Of a stretch of DNA of 64,000 nt, positions 27,831-39,313 are shown piece by piece (positions within the stretch are counted from its first letter, which is position 1; every line of letters starts with the position of its first letter). Source of the stretch: Eimeria necatrix (lineage: Eukaryota > Apicomplexa > Conoidasida > Eucoccidiorida > Eimeriidae); assembly GCF_000499385.1 (NCBI RefSeq), contig NW_013655328.1, positions 112,488 through 176,487 on the forward strand, written 5' to 3'. The position numbers and the translations under genes are program-made. The notes below the pieces were generated by a model that saw only the letters and a program-made list of their open reading frames with translations, was not told where the DNA came from and ran no database searches.

Positions 27831-30827
27831 ATGACTGAGCGATGGATCTCACAGAAGAAGCATTACTGCCAGATATGCAATACCTGGCTCAGTGGGCACA
27901 TCGTGGTGAGTGTATCGGCTTCTGCTTCTGTATATTTGCCTCCGCGTTCCCTGGTATAACTCCCTGTCATCGCATCCTGCCGATAGAAGTGCTGTTTTGG
28001 CTGTTGCAGTCCCGTCTCAGCTTCTGTACGGCGTTTCATGCGGCGTAGCTTGTTATTTTCTGCAACGTATCAGAAAAAAGCTGTCAGCTTCCTGTGGCTG
28101 ACGGCTTGCCACTTGTTCTCCACTTGTTCTCAGAACGTCAAAAAGCATGAGCAGTCCACTCGGCATTTAGAAAATGCACGGCAGCAATTGAAAAATGCGT
28201 ACCAGCGGCATCAGGACAAGCAGAAGCAGGAATGTTTGCTTCAGCGGGAGCTGCAGCGAATGGAAGCTGCTGCTGCTGCTGCCATGCGTAACGATGAAGC
28301 TCTTGTTGCATCTCGGAGTGGCGGGCAAAGAGAGAACCTGAGAGAGACAACTAGCTGGGCGTGCGGCCCTTCACCCTACGAACAGCTACAGGCTCAGCGG
28401 GAGGAGAAAAATAGGATTCAGAACTTTCACAATGAGAGGAACCCTAACAGGCGTAAGTCACTGGCTCGACTAGTTACTGCCTGCAGACTGGGGATGATGG
28501 GGATCTTGCAGCAGCACGGTTTTCTAGAATATGAAATCGTTTTCTTTTGTCGTACAACTCTGAGTTTTGGTGTATGTGGCGTGGACACTTTACAGCAACT
28601 GCAACAGGCGCCAAAGTTGACGGCAGTAACAGCGACAGCAGCAGCAATATCGCATGCAGGAGTGACTCTTGGGAATTTGTGACAGACCAGGGACTTCCCT
28701 TTTTCCGAAATAAAATTTCTGGAGAGGTTTCATGGACACCACCGCCTGGCGCCAGCTATGTTGCAGCAGCTGCTGCAGCAACTGCTGCTGCCGCAGCTGT
28801 GCCCGCCGCTGCGGCAGCAGCTGCTACAACAAGTGCTGTTCCAGCACGCCCAGCCCTGCGCATAATTTCCGTCAAAAAGCCAGCAAAGAAAGAGCAACCA
28901 GACAGGTCGGGTATTGTCTCGTCATCTTCTGCTGCAGCCGCGGATGATTCTGCAGCGCGCAGTTCTGTTGAAGCACCACGGGTTGCTAGTGCTGAGGTAG
29001 CACCGTCTGGTGATGCCGTGCCCTCATCCGTGGCGGGAGCTCCTCCTGGATCCACCACTTCGACGACTGCTGCCGATTCACCAGTTGCTACGACGCTGCC
29101 AGCTGTACCTGCAGGTTCACTCGCTCCTTCTGCAGCAGCACAGGGAAGTGTCAAAGCAGAGACGCGTGATTCATCAAGCGCTGACGGCGTAGCTCATGGT
29201 GCTGCTTCAGGTATTGACTTCGCCGATGTCCCTGCTGTATCTTCTGTCGGTTTGGTGCCTGATTTTATTCCATCGGGATGTGGCGACAAGAACGGCAGCA
29301 TTCCTCCAGACTATGTGTTGAAGAATGGTCATAAGGGTGTAGGCTTGTATAGGGACCGGCCCGTGCAGCAGCGCGAACATAATCGTTGCAAAGAGCGACA
29401 GTTCTCAAGTGGTTCAAGGCTGCTTCATCGCGAACACTTGCGACAGCAGCAGGAGGCACAAGAGCATCATGGCCAACAACAGCACAAGACAACAGTTCGT
29501 CTTAAGCGCACTAGAGAGGAGCAGGAGACAGCACCGCGTGGCCCGTCAACCGGTGCCGCTGCCGCTATAGCTGCTGCGGCAGCAGAAGCTGCGGCAGCTG
29601 CAGCAAGTCTGTGGGGAGACGACGAAGTACCAGCAACAGCGATTTCAGAGGAGGAATGCAGCAACGAAAACGGCATCAGAGCAGAGCCACCAGCAGCAAC
29701 AGAATCTGTGGTTCACAAAGCGCCTCATCCTCAGGGCGTCAGAGAGAGCCGTAATAGAACCATTGAAGAGGGCGAGAGCCACAGCTTACTACAGGAAAAA
29801 GAAGAAACAAAAAAAGCAGCAAAGGCCGCAACAGAAGAAAATACAGAAGCAGCAGCAGCAGGTAAACAAACAATTCGTGCTGCAGAGGGCCCCACGATTG
29901 GCCCTTGGGTAGAAGCCAAGGAGGACGGATGGAATGCGATCGCTAGCAGGCAACAGCGGGAGCAGCAACTGTTAATGCTGCATCAGCAGCAAGCTCAGGA
30001 GCAACAGGAAGGGCAACAGGTAGATGATGACGGTGAGCTTTGCTTGTTGTGCTGTTAACCTTCTTGTTCAGTCCCCCATCTCCTGCCTAGGGTCTAGGGC
30101 ACTTTTGGGAGCATAAGGTTTAGATTAGTTTTTGCATGGTTTCATTTCATGTGCAGTGGCACGATTACGGAGACTACGGGCCCAAGTGAAGCGGCATGGC
30201 ATCCACCATGACTTCTCATGGAGAAAGGAAGGAGAAGCGGCTTACGTATACAACACCAACAGCAGCACCGACGGGCAGGGCATTGAAGTGAGGGACCATC
30301 GTGTCCCTCTGGGGCTACCCGCTTTTTCGTGAAGCTTTTGCCGATACTTTGTTGTTTGCGTGTGTCTTGCTTTTGCCTAATCCCTGTTTCATTTTCTGTC
30401 GGATTACCATGTTTATCTTCCTATCTAGGCATGGCGAAGCCTTTGCTGCCCATATTAATCTTTCCCCCTGTTCGTACGTGAAGTTTACACTGAATTGTTG
30501 ACTTGCTCTCGCTGTTTTGTTCCTTCGTGTGTTTTGGTTTCACCGTCTTCGCCAGTGTGGCCCTCTTTGCTAGTTCGTTCTCATTTTCCCAGACTTGTGG
30601 GGTGGGCCTGCATGTCTCCACTCAATTGCTCTTTGCTCCCCGCATTTACCCACTTTTTTGCAATGCTTGTCTTTTGTTTCCGCGAGCTCTTTGTCACCAG
30701 TACAGCATAGCTGCATGCTTTAATAGGGAAACGTCGACGTTGATTATCACTTTGTTTTCAGATCCGCAGTCGACAACGCCCGGCGGCGTCTCGTCAACAA
30801 ATGGAGCAGACAGAAGGAGCTGAGTGA
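27831..30827 (+). CDS. WBP4: WBP4/FBP21-like splicing factor (U1-type zinc finger + WW domain)
   Basis: Exons 27831-27905, 28134-28452, 28596-30032, 30157-30287 and 30762-30827 give 675 aa in one consistent phase. The N-terminus is a matrin/U1-type zinc finger split by intron 1: CQICNTWL ... H-x5-H (KKHEQSTRH), preceded by MTERWISQKK. A charged helix follows, then one WW domain at about residues 158-188 (SWEFVTDQGLPFFRNK ... SGEVSWTPPPG). Human WBP4 is a spliceosomal B-complex component that binds proline-rich partners such as SmB/B' and SF1; the same architecture suggests nuclear pre-mRNA splicing here. The human protein has two WW domains and about 376 aa; this one has one recognisable WW and is enlarged by poly-Ala, Ser/Thr/Pro and Gln tracts. 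The C-terminus has the family-like basic stretch IRSRQRPAASRQQ. Confidence 0.88.
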
Positions 30828-33800
30828 CGTCAGCCCTCTGTTCTGTTCGGTTTGCTTGAGGGATGGATGGTCCAGACTAAGGAAGATAGCCAGTGTTACC
30901 GTCACCTTCCATTTAGGATTCAGCTTCTGTCATTGAGAGCATTATCGGTAATAGCAAAAATAGCAGCCGTACGAGTAGCAGCACCAGCAGCAGTGGTTGC
31001 AATTGCAGCAACGACACTTGCAGCAGTGGCTGCTGGCAGGCCAGCATGGGGGGTCCAGCCAGGTGTACGTAAAGTGCGCGTTGGTATTTGTCAAAGTAAC
31101 CTTCTGTTCACAGCGTTTGGAGTTTATGTTCACGTCATAGGCTTGGGTAGGTAAGCCACCCATGGGCATATAGGTTGCCAACGCATGAGCGCGTCATAAG
31201 GGCTTTGAGGCAGAGAAGTGAGCGAAGCTGGAGAAGGGGAAGCCAGTAAACAATAGGCACAAAGCACAAAGGTTGGCATACAGTACATCACGTGGCAACC
31301 TTAACTCCCCAGGACCTAGCACGGCATTCGGAACGTAGCTCACGTGTCGCGTCAGTCAGAAAACTAATCTCCTCCGTACATCTGCTTCAGTCTCGGAATA
31401 GGACGATCCTGTTTTTTGGTATTTTCGTGTGTACTTCCATATATGCCAGTTCACCGAGTCCGTAGTTTCTAAGAAAAGTACGTCTAATGTGCATTTTGCA
31501 GTACTTTGTTTCTGGCAAAGATGCCTCTATACGTGAAGTGCATCACATACTTTAGTACAGCACAAGGCTGACAGGAGTGCCCCTATGGGTACTGAAGACG
31601 CGCATTAAAGGCAGTCCTGAGACCCGCCGCGACGATAGCAACCACAAGGCCATTCGCTATGCGGAGTGTAAGCCATCTATGCAACTCCTCACGCTGTTAT
31701 GTGGCTCGGTGTCTGGGAGTTACCTGGTGCTGAGGTAAATGTTTCGACGCAAAGCGCCTACCAAAGGCGGGAGTGAAGATCGCTTATAGATGAGAAGCAA
31801 GGCTGCGAGGCCGGATTGTTCCTTAGTTTACGGTGTACATAGAGTCGGTAGTCTGGCCAGGTGTACGTTCCTCCCCGGACTTGCTACCTTGCAGCCGCGA
31901 GACCCAGAATTTGGGTGAGTTGTTCGGCTGCGCGGCCACAGCACTACTTCAGTGTTGTTAGTGGAAATGGGGGCATCCCTCATAAGGTTCAGTGCTACTC
32001 CGCAGAAAGTAGCCCACTACGAGGGGACGAAGGATTTGTGCGACTCCCCACGCATATTCCCAGGAACAGGTTGGCTGCATGGTTCGGGGATAAGACGGCA
32101 ATGGATTTCCCGCACGACCAAATCGCCACGCTGAATTGCCTTCCTCCCGTCACCCTTTCCCCACAATGGCCTCACTATACGCTGGATAAGTAAAATTGAC
32201 CGCTAGCCGTAGTGCTGCACCGTGCATAGCAAAGGTCCAGCTTGATTGCTGGGCGCGGTAGAGCCAAGAATGTATCACGCCCATCTCAGGAGTCCCAATT
32301 TGGGCCGTTAAGGACCACGAGCCACAAAGTAATTATTTCAGGATGAGTAGTTGACTGTTAACGGTTGTCTAAGCGGTGGGCTTTGATGAGTTCTGCCTGG
32401 GCTCTGTGATAATCGACAACAAGTCGATTCGGCCACCTGCCCCGCTCTGGTTCAGTGGATGTCAAGGAATGTGCGGTACATTGGTAGAAGCACTTGCTTC
32501 ACAATGTGTTTCTGTGCCTTAAGTTCAGTAGTATGTGTGTGTGGTTCGCTGCGCATGCACACACTGCCCCCAGCCGTTTGAGAGTTGAAGGGCAACCGGC
32601 CAATTGCCTCTTTTTCTTCTTCACCTTCCCAGCTTGTTTTATTTACCAGTCTTAAGCCGGAACTATCACTAGCATACGATGTATCGTACCACACGCGTTG
32701 CACTCATCACGCCGCTAGCGATGGCCCGCTGAGCGCTGTCGAGCCCGCTAAGTCAATGGTTTGGGTGTGATTCTTTCGTGTCTTTCTTCCAAGCAATACC
32801 AGCAGCACCTTTTGCCGCGTCAAGAGAAACATTGAAATATGAAGCATCATGGTCGCAGCGTCCACAGCAATGGATGCTGGAGCCGCAGCAGTAGCTGCAG
32901 CAGCGGTGCTGACAAGTGTGCGAGGTCTGCTGATCTGAGTAGGAGCAGCACCGCCAGCACGACCACCGGCTCCACAACTCCCGGCAGAGGTACCAGCCCA
33001 TACTGGAGTAAGTCCAACAACACGAGTGACGTACAGTGTGAAGAACTGATAAGCGCGCGACGCTACGCCAAGTGTACGCACAGTAGCCATTGCTGTTGCA
33101 GTATTGACAGCAGCAAAAGTGGCAGCAGCAGCAGCGGCAAAAGTATTTTGTTCAATGCTCTGCGTCACTACTGGGAAGTGGGCACTTCCTTCCGATGGGG
33201 CTGCCGTCGGTCTTTGACTATAGGCATCTCCTGCCTCTTCTACCTGCTTCCGTGTGTTCTACTGCCATACACTGGCGGCTACGGCGGCAGTAGTTTCAGA
33301 GACAGCGCCAAAAGCAGCAGCAGCATCAGCGCTAGGAGAGAGGCGGAGTCATATCTTTGGGGTTTGGTTGCGGTGGCCTCCTTTTTGTCGGACTACGTAT
33401 TTTCAGGTCAGCGGCATCACTGGTCTGTGCGTGCAGTGCACATGACGGACCGGTGGGTCGCCTCAGTTGCTCTCATGATGCAATGTTTTTACAATGTCCC
33501 ATTCTGGTTTTCTGTTTCTCCGTCCACAGGGAGCTTGGGATTGCTCCTGGTGGTATGCTGCTGCGCTCTCAAATCTCGCAGCACTTTAGCCACTTCGTAT
33601 GCGGAATATGTCTGGTCACATACCGCCTGGCATGTTGCAGGCGCATCGGCAAGGTGCATTATGGCTTGCTTAGAGCCAGAGTGAAGTTTTAATTCAGCTG
33701 CTACTGTAGCCCACGTGATTCTCGCGGCCTCATTTCGGGTTGTCAGGCGCTCCTGCTCCGGCTGAAAGGGTCGTCAAATAACTGTTGCTCCGACTACCAT

Positions 33801-34850
33801 CACAGTTCGTCTTGAGGTGCACGCAGACACTACCTTCGGCGGCGCAGCAGCACTGCTGCGTGCTCCACCACTAGCAGGTAATCCTTTGCGAGGGAAGACC
33901 GTGCTGCGAAAGCAGTCTTTTACGCCGTATATTCCCCGTTTGTTTTTGCAGCAACTGCAGGAGCAGCAAGCTGCACATAAAGGCAGCATACGTAGTAGAA
34001 GCTCCATCTCATGCTGTTGGAGCTGCAGCTGACAGCGTCGAGAGATGCATAAGCTGCGATATAATGTACTTTTGAGACACAGTTCCTTTTGCTTGTTTCA
34101 AAATTTAGCTCGGGCGCATATGCGCCATAGTGACGATATTGCTCCATACGTGGGTTGCTGCCGCTTTTACGATCAGAGGACGGCATTTCCGTGCAGGTGA
34201 AATATATTGGTTTTACTGCAGCGCTTAGTATGAAGACTAGGATTGTTGTAGAGATCGGCTAGCAGCGTTCTGGGTCAATGGGCATCAGTGCTTGTACTGG
34301 GACTTGTCGGCTGAGCATTGACTGGCAGACATGCTGGCAAGCATAGGGACGAGCAAGCGGAAAGAGAGGGTCTTGACTACGCGTATAAGATACACTCAGG
34401 GGCGAACATGTTTTCCGCTGCATGCATTCGTGAAGCTCATTGGGAGTCCTTGAACCATCGGTTCATGTTCTCCTTTGGTTATTGGCTAGGCACCATCGAT
34501 CTTCCTGCGATCGTTATTGTGAATCGCGTCTTCAAGATGCAATTTTCGCGTTGTAGTTTTCTCATGTAATGCATTTGCAGTGATTGGGTATCCCTTGAAC
34601 GGTGAAGAATGTTACGCAGGAATTAAGGCTTCAAGCTTGGAGGCGAAACAGACTCTATTAGCTTGCGCCAGTACACAACATGGGAGTTTTGCTGCGTCAT
34701 GGGTATTTCCTCCGCATATTTAACCACATCGTAGGAATACCAACTAAGCGCGAAATAGAAACCGCGTACCGTAGTAAGAAACCTTATAGAAGCCAAATTT
34801 GTTAGCTCATGTAGACTTTGGAGAGCCTAAGCATTTCAACAGCATCTAGC
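30828..34850. other. Low-complexity region with CAG/GCA runs; exon-like fragments unresolved
   Basis: CAG-type trinucleotide clusters at about 30955-31030, 32835-33150, 33300-33340 and 33950-33980 open long frames on both strands rich in Ala, Ser, Cys or Gln, which makes open-frame length uninformative here. Two pieces look exon-like: 31572-31733 (acceptor-like CAG, then an open frame up to a GTAAAT donor) and 31861-31916 (ending at GTGAGT). They have no recognisable family and I could not link them into a gene. Some could belong to an undetected gene. Confidence 0.4.
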
Positions 34851-35627
34851 CCTTGATTTGCCGTTGGTGCAGCAAACAGGAGAAACGCAGCCGCCGCCGT
34901 CTCTGATATGCGTCCCTACGCTATTTTACGAGGCCTGCTGCACCTGCTGCCCCTCCATCATAAGGGTGCCATCCCCATTATCGTGGGTAGCTAGCACGCG
35001 CTTTGGTAGCCGTAATGCACGAGCTAGTCTGCAACTCATTGGACAACAGCAAGCTGAGCTCGAAGGTGCTGCTTGTAGGGCTATGCTTTCGCCGCAATGC
35101 AGAGTTAAGGGCAGCTTCGACATCACATTACCTGCGATCACGCTTTTTCTCCTTTCAAAGAGGCGCACTGTCGCCCATGTCTCCTGGAGAGGGCCTGAGC
35201 GTAAGTGCCTCCAGACTCCTCTACCGCAGTTTTGTGAGGCCAATAGCCTCTCCGCAGGCTGCAGGAGCAGCCTGCGAGTCACGTCTTTTGCCGTTGTCAT
35301 TGCCGCCTCTGAATATTGCTCTAAGCTACCCTATGGCTTCCATCTAAGCGCAAACACTCACACTATCGCCAGAGATCTCCCGGCCTGCTGCTGAGGCAGC
35401 TGTTGGGCTGTTGCTTCATGTTTGTGCTGCTGTTTCGTCTTCTGCCATTTGTCTGAGCAATAAGTCTATAAGATGTATCTCCATCTTCGCTGAAACGCTG
35501 GTGGTGGGGCTCTGCACTGCAGGCTGCTGGAGGGTGTCTGGCTTCTCTGACCGCACCAGTAAAAGTCAGCTGTTCCGCTTCAGCCGATCAGCACTATGGG
35601 GGAGGCGAGCCACTCCGTCATGCCTAG

Positions 35628-35753
35628 GACAACGACTGGATGCTGCTGCCCATAGATGAGGGGCAGTATCAAAACTTCGACAGCGTCTATTTCTACGCTT
35701 TAGAGCAGCTCAGCGAATGCGCGCGAATAGGGACCAGACCGCTGGTCTCCTAA
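35628..35753 (+). CDS. Possible terminal exon of an unrecognised forward-strand gene
   Basis: After a CCTAG acceptor at 35627, 41 codons read DNDWMLLPIDEGQYQNFDS and continue with ordinary composition to TAA at 35751-35753. A short start-like segment lies upstream at 34908 (MRPYAILRGLLHLL, running into a GTAGCT donor), but I could not connect the two in phase. The opposite strand here also reads as plausible protein, so the strand is uncertain. No family recognised. Confidence 0.28.
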   Translation, partial: DNDWMLLPIDEGQYQNFDSVYFYALEQLSECARIGTRPLVS

Positions 35754-36069
35754 TACGAAGTCCCGCACCTTGCAAGCAAATACTTGAGACCACCTCCAAA
35801 CTAACGCATATCCAGCGAGTCTCTAGTCATTGCGGCGTTGCTCCACGAATATTAGCACAAAGCTACGGCCATGAGACAGCTTGAAGGAACTGCAAGGTCT
35901 GCTGCCATTGCGACCCTTATTAGCCTTTTAGACAAACCAGCGAAAGCTGGCAATGCCAGCAAAAAATAACATCAGAGCAGCAGACACGGATCTGTAGCTC
36001 CTGAAACTGATCGTCCATCAGCAGCAGATTTGTACTTCGGTCATGAACCCATGCAGTCTGCGTAATGTG

Positions 36070-37337
36070 TCATATTCTGACCCTTGCAATGAGTGGTTCT
36101 TCAAAGTCACCAGGTGCACCGTCATTCGGGGCCCCTGGATGTCGATTCACTCCTTTATTGGAATTTCTGCCACGGAGGCCTCCACCTCTGCTCTTCTCAG
36201 CAGGGGTGAATTTGCCACTAGTTATTCCAGACTCCTTGGGGCCATTCAGCTCAATCTCTGGCACACGCGGCCCGGATCTGTTCTGTTGTCCCCTTCCATT
36301 TGACAGCCCATCGGTGGATGTTTCCGTTGAATTCAGAGACCCACTGTTCCTACGCGAGCTGAGGCTGCCCTTTTTGTTCCTATTTTTCTTGCTGTGGCTG
36401 GGGGTATCCCTGTCGCTGTCCTTTCCTTCGTCTACTGGTGGCTTCATCGTTGCATCTAGGGAATGGAAAGGCCCGTACACTTTTGCCTCTGCGATGCGGT
36501 GCTGCGTACGAAAAGGAATAGCCAAAGTGGCACAACGGCTCCACACTCTTCACAACCTCTCCAGGCTGTTGCTGCCCTATCCCCGTTGTCGTAAGCGTAG
36601 GACTGAGCGCTGCTATATATGTCGCATAACAAGGAGACAATTAGCTGTTCTACAAGGTGCCTTCTTCCGCTTTACTGAATTAAGAGTCAGTACACTATCC
36701 CGCAAATGTCCCAATAACGGTGCTGAAATGCTCCAAACCTTACCAGCGTAGCGGAGTTGCGCAGGAATCTCGAAGCCAAGTTGAGCAGCTGCCAAGAACC
36801 CAATGCTGCAATACACGCGGCTGCAGCTGCTGTGACCATGCTTGTAATCCCTCCATCAGCCAAGAGGCCAAGGTCCCGAAGGCAGCTGCTGGCCATACGA
36901 TCACGTAGACTTGCTCTCGCAAAGAATGAAGCCTCAACGGGAGGGACCACCGCAGGAAACGCTTCACTAAAAAGAAACTTCTGCGAGAAAATCCTATCCC
37001 ATAGTGGGAGACGATCGCTCAGGGTGCCATGGCCGCCACGCGAACTGTTGGCAAGTAATTTTGTGTTTAGACGTATTGCAGACTGTGGTGCTGCCAGCTC
37101 CAACGCGGAGCCTACGGAGGCATAAGAGTTGAAGGAACCATTAGAATTTTCCCCTCGATTCAGATGTCCACTCAGACACCTTCCTGAAGTTGGGAAATAT
37201 CCAGCGATGCAGAGCGGCCCTTTTGCGAAGTGCCAGCTAGAGACCTGGAATGGCAAGCCAGAAATAGGCGCCAATGCGGCTATGACAGTCAACAAGCAAA
37301 GAGCTGGCCAACCCTCTGACCGCCTCATCAACGGCAT
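36070..37337 (-). CDS. Orphan secretory-pathway membrane protein with basic C-terminal tail
   Basis: Two exons, 36744-37337 and 36070-36501, joined in phase 0, give 341 aa. The start at 37337 gives a signal peptide (MRRSEGWPALCLLTVIAALA). A lumenal region follows that ends in one membrane segment (SMVTAAAAACIAALGSWQLL) at about residue 170. The second exon begins after a strong pyrimidine-rich acceptor (TTCGTACGCAG) and encodes a hydrophilic Lys/Arg/Ser/Asn-rich tail of about 143 residues. An alternative acceptor at 36572 in another frame would give a shorter tail ending at 36380; the longer frame is preferred for its better acceptor and composition. No domain is recognised; topology suggests a single-pass protein of plasma membrane or secretory organelle. 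Probably lineage-restricted. Confidence 0.6.
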
Positions 37338-38306
37338 TCTTTCATGTTTACGTCAGGGCTGGGACAGGGATCCGGGTGCGGAGTGAGCCCAGTGACGACT
37401 CCGATTGAAACTCAAGATATATATCCCACTGCAGACAACTGTGTGGATCCGAAACAAATTACGGAATGAGGAAAGGGAATTGTCCAGCATGAGTGGAGCT
37501 GCTCCTTAATATCAAGAGTCACGCCTCAGCATCTAGACAGCCTAATCCAGCCCCACGCCAGGGTATTTGTGTCTTGTCAGCAATCAGCACGGAGAAGCAG
37601 GATCGATGACGCCAAGTATGTTTTGATTTCCTGAATTATTGACGTATTTTGTAGTGTTACACACTGCAGGGGAAGTGTAAAACGAGACGCTAGCCACTGG
37701 GGACGTTATGGACTCCACCAAGAAGAAAGCTGACGCGGCAGGGGCAAGGGACGACTGTTTAAAGTGTACCAGTAAACACTGTGTGGCTGTTACTTTCTTG
37801 AGGTCTGGTAGGAAAAGCTGTATCAAGTGCTCTTTTTTGGGCAGCACACCGGGTCCACATCGCCGGAAGACCGCAAGAATAGCTAGTAAACAACTTCCAA
37901 GATCCGACGACGGCATCACCAGCCGGCATAATCCCTTCTGCGCCGTTTCACTGAGAGGAAAAACAGCTGTTTACGCCTAGACGGAGCGGATAATAATATA
38001 CTGGTCCTGTTATATAAGATATATTTGATGTTTCCGAGGCGTGGGCTTGTCGAGGGTCTCTGCCGCCCTAAAATTCAGTGCTTGCTTCAGCGCTATCCAG
38101 ACGCCAGCGACATCAACAAGATATTATTTTCCTTTGAGAGGAGGAATACCAACCTGAACTGAAGCAAACATGCGCATCGGTTTCCTTAGTAATATTAACT
38201 GACGAAGGGAAAGTAACTAGATAGGAATTGTAGCTCCGCGGCTGAGGACTCTTATGCCTGGGACCGAACTTTTGCTCGTAATTCCTCTTTCAGAGCAAAT
38301 CGGAAA
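37338..38306. other. Head-to-head intergenic region; only small open frames
   Basis: Divergent starts flank this stretch, so both promoters should lie here. A 90-codon frame at 37708-37980 (plus) and an antisense frame at 37584-37919 overlap each other; neither has a recognisable domain or a splice context, so neither is called. Confidence 0.4.
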
Positions 38307-39313
38307 ATGTTGGCCGTTGATTGGACGCTTAAATCGTGCTGCTCACGTGGCCAGTGGATAACTTTGTCCGTGATAGCAAGCTGGACGCTTGTTGCTATTG
38401 TGCTGTGGCACTGCAAGGTTTGTGGCAAGCACATTTTGCTTCAGTTTAAACTGCTCACAACATTTCTTCACGAGTTCTCCCATGCATCTGCTACGTGGAT
38501 TACTGGGGGAAAGGTTAGAGGAATCGGTGAGTAAGGGCAGCTCAAAACGTGGGGGCTTAACAATGCAATTACCACCTTGGGGACCTGAGTGAATCGATCA
38601 GCTCGAGCGAAACAGTTGTTTCTGCAGCTGGAACCCCGTTCCACAGACTTTGGGACCAGCTATATACGTAGATAATACGACGCCATCCGTGCCGCCTTCA
38701 TGATAGCTGTGACGAGATAGCTATCACAGCAAGGTTCGCTGTTTCTGGTGGTGAAGTCGCCGTGTAGCTTTAGTTTTGCTTGTGTGCAGAGGTTTACACA
38801 AATGAGGGAGGTGTTACGCGCACAGTCGGAGGAATTCGGTGGATTATTTTACCTGCTGGATACATCGGGAGCTGCTTCTGGGGCTTTGTATTTACGCTTC
38901 TCGCAAGTATTAGCATTTGGACTCTCCGAGTAAGCGCTGGTCTGCTGTGCTTCATGCTGCTCCTCGTCCTGTTGTTTTTTGCGAGAAACTGGACAATTGC
39001 TATAGTAAGCGTTGTTTTCCTTATTGAAATAGTCATTGTGTGGGTCTTCACGGAAATTTACCACAATGTTTGGCCATTACGGGTTGCCATGCTGGCGATT
39101 GGAGCTATGAACAATGTGTACAGTCTTCTTGATATTCTGGATGATACAGTGCGCAGGAAGGAGCCTGATAGTGACGCATACAAATGTGCATCGCTGACAC
39201 ACTGCAGTAGCCGACTCTGCGGCTCGCTTTGGGGTATTCTGGCATTGGGAATCGTCATTGCGGAAGTTTATTTGCTGCTGGCTATTAAGGACGTTGGGGA
39301 CGAAACTTTTTAG
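38307..39313 (+). CDS. Peptidase M50B-like membrane metalloprotease
   Basis: Two exons, 38307-38526 and 38790-39313 (phase 1 junction reading RGI|E), give 247 aa. The zinc-binding motif FLHEFSHA lies in a hydrophobic context near residue 55, followed by the family block TGGKVRGI...EGGVTRTVGGIRW, then the LPAGYIGSCFWG segment where this family carries its second hydrophobic motif. Several further hydrophobic segments follow. This is the short, stand-alone M50B-like family found in plants, fungi and apicomplexans. By analogy with site-2 proteases it would cut within membranes, but no substrate is known. The short size is normal for the family, and the start ATG leads straight into the first membrane segment. 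Confidence 0.88.

Noticed and set aside
28756..29154. A minus-strand Ala/Ser/Gly-rich frame.
   Set aside because: It mirrors the poly-Ala coding part of WBP4.
32707..33684. Overlapping long frames on both strands, one Ser/Cys-rich and one Ala-rich.
   Set aside because: They arise from CAG/GCA runs; no start, splice or family evidence.
36065..36751. A 228-codon plus-strand frame with hydrophobic Leu/Phe stretches.
   Set aside because: It is antisense to the two-exon membrane protein; the hydrophobic run is the complement of the Lys/Arg-rich tail.
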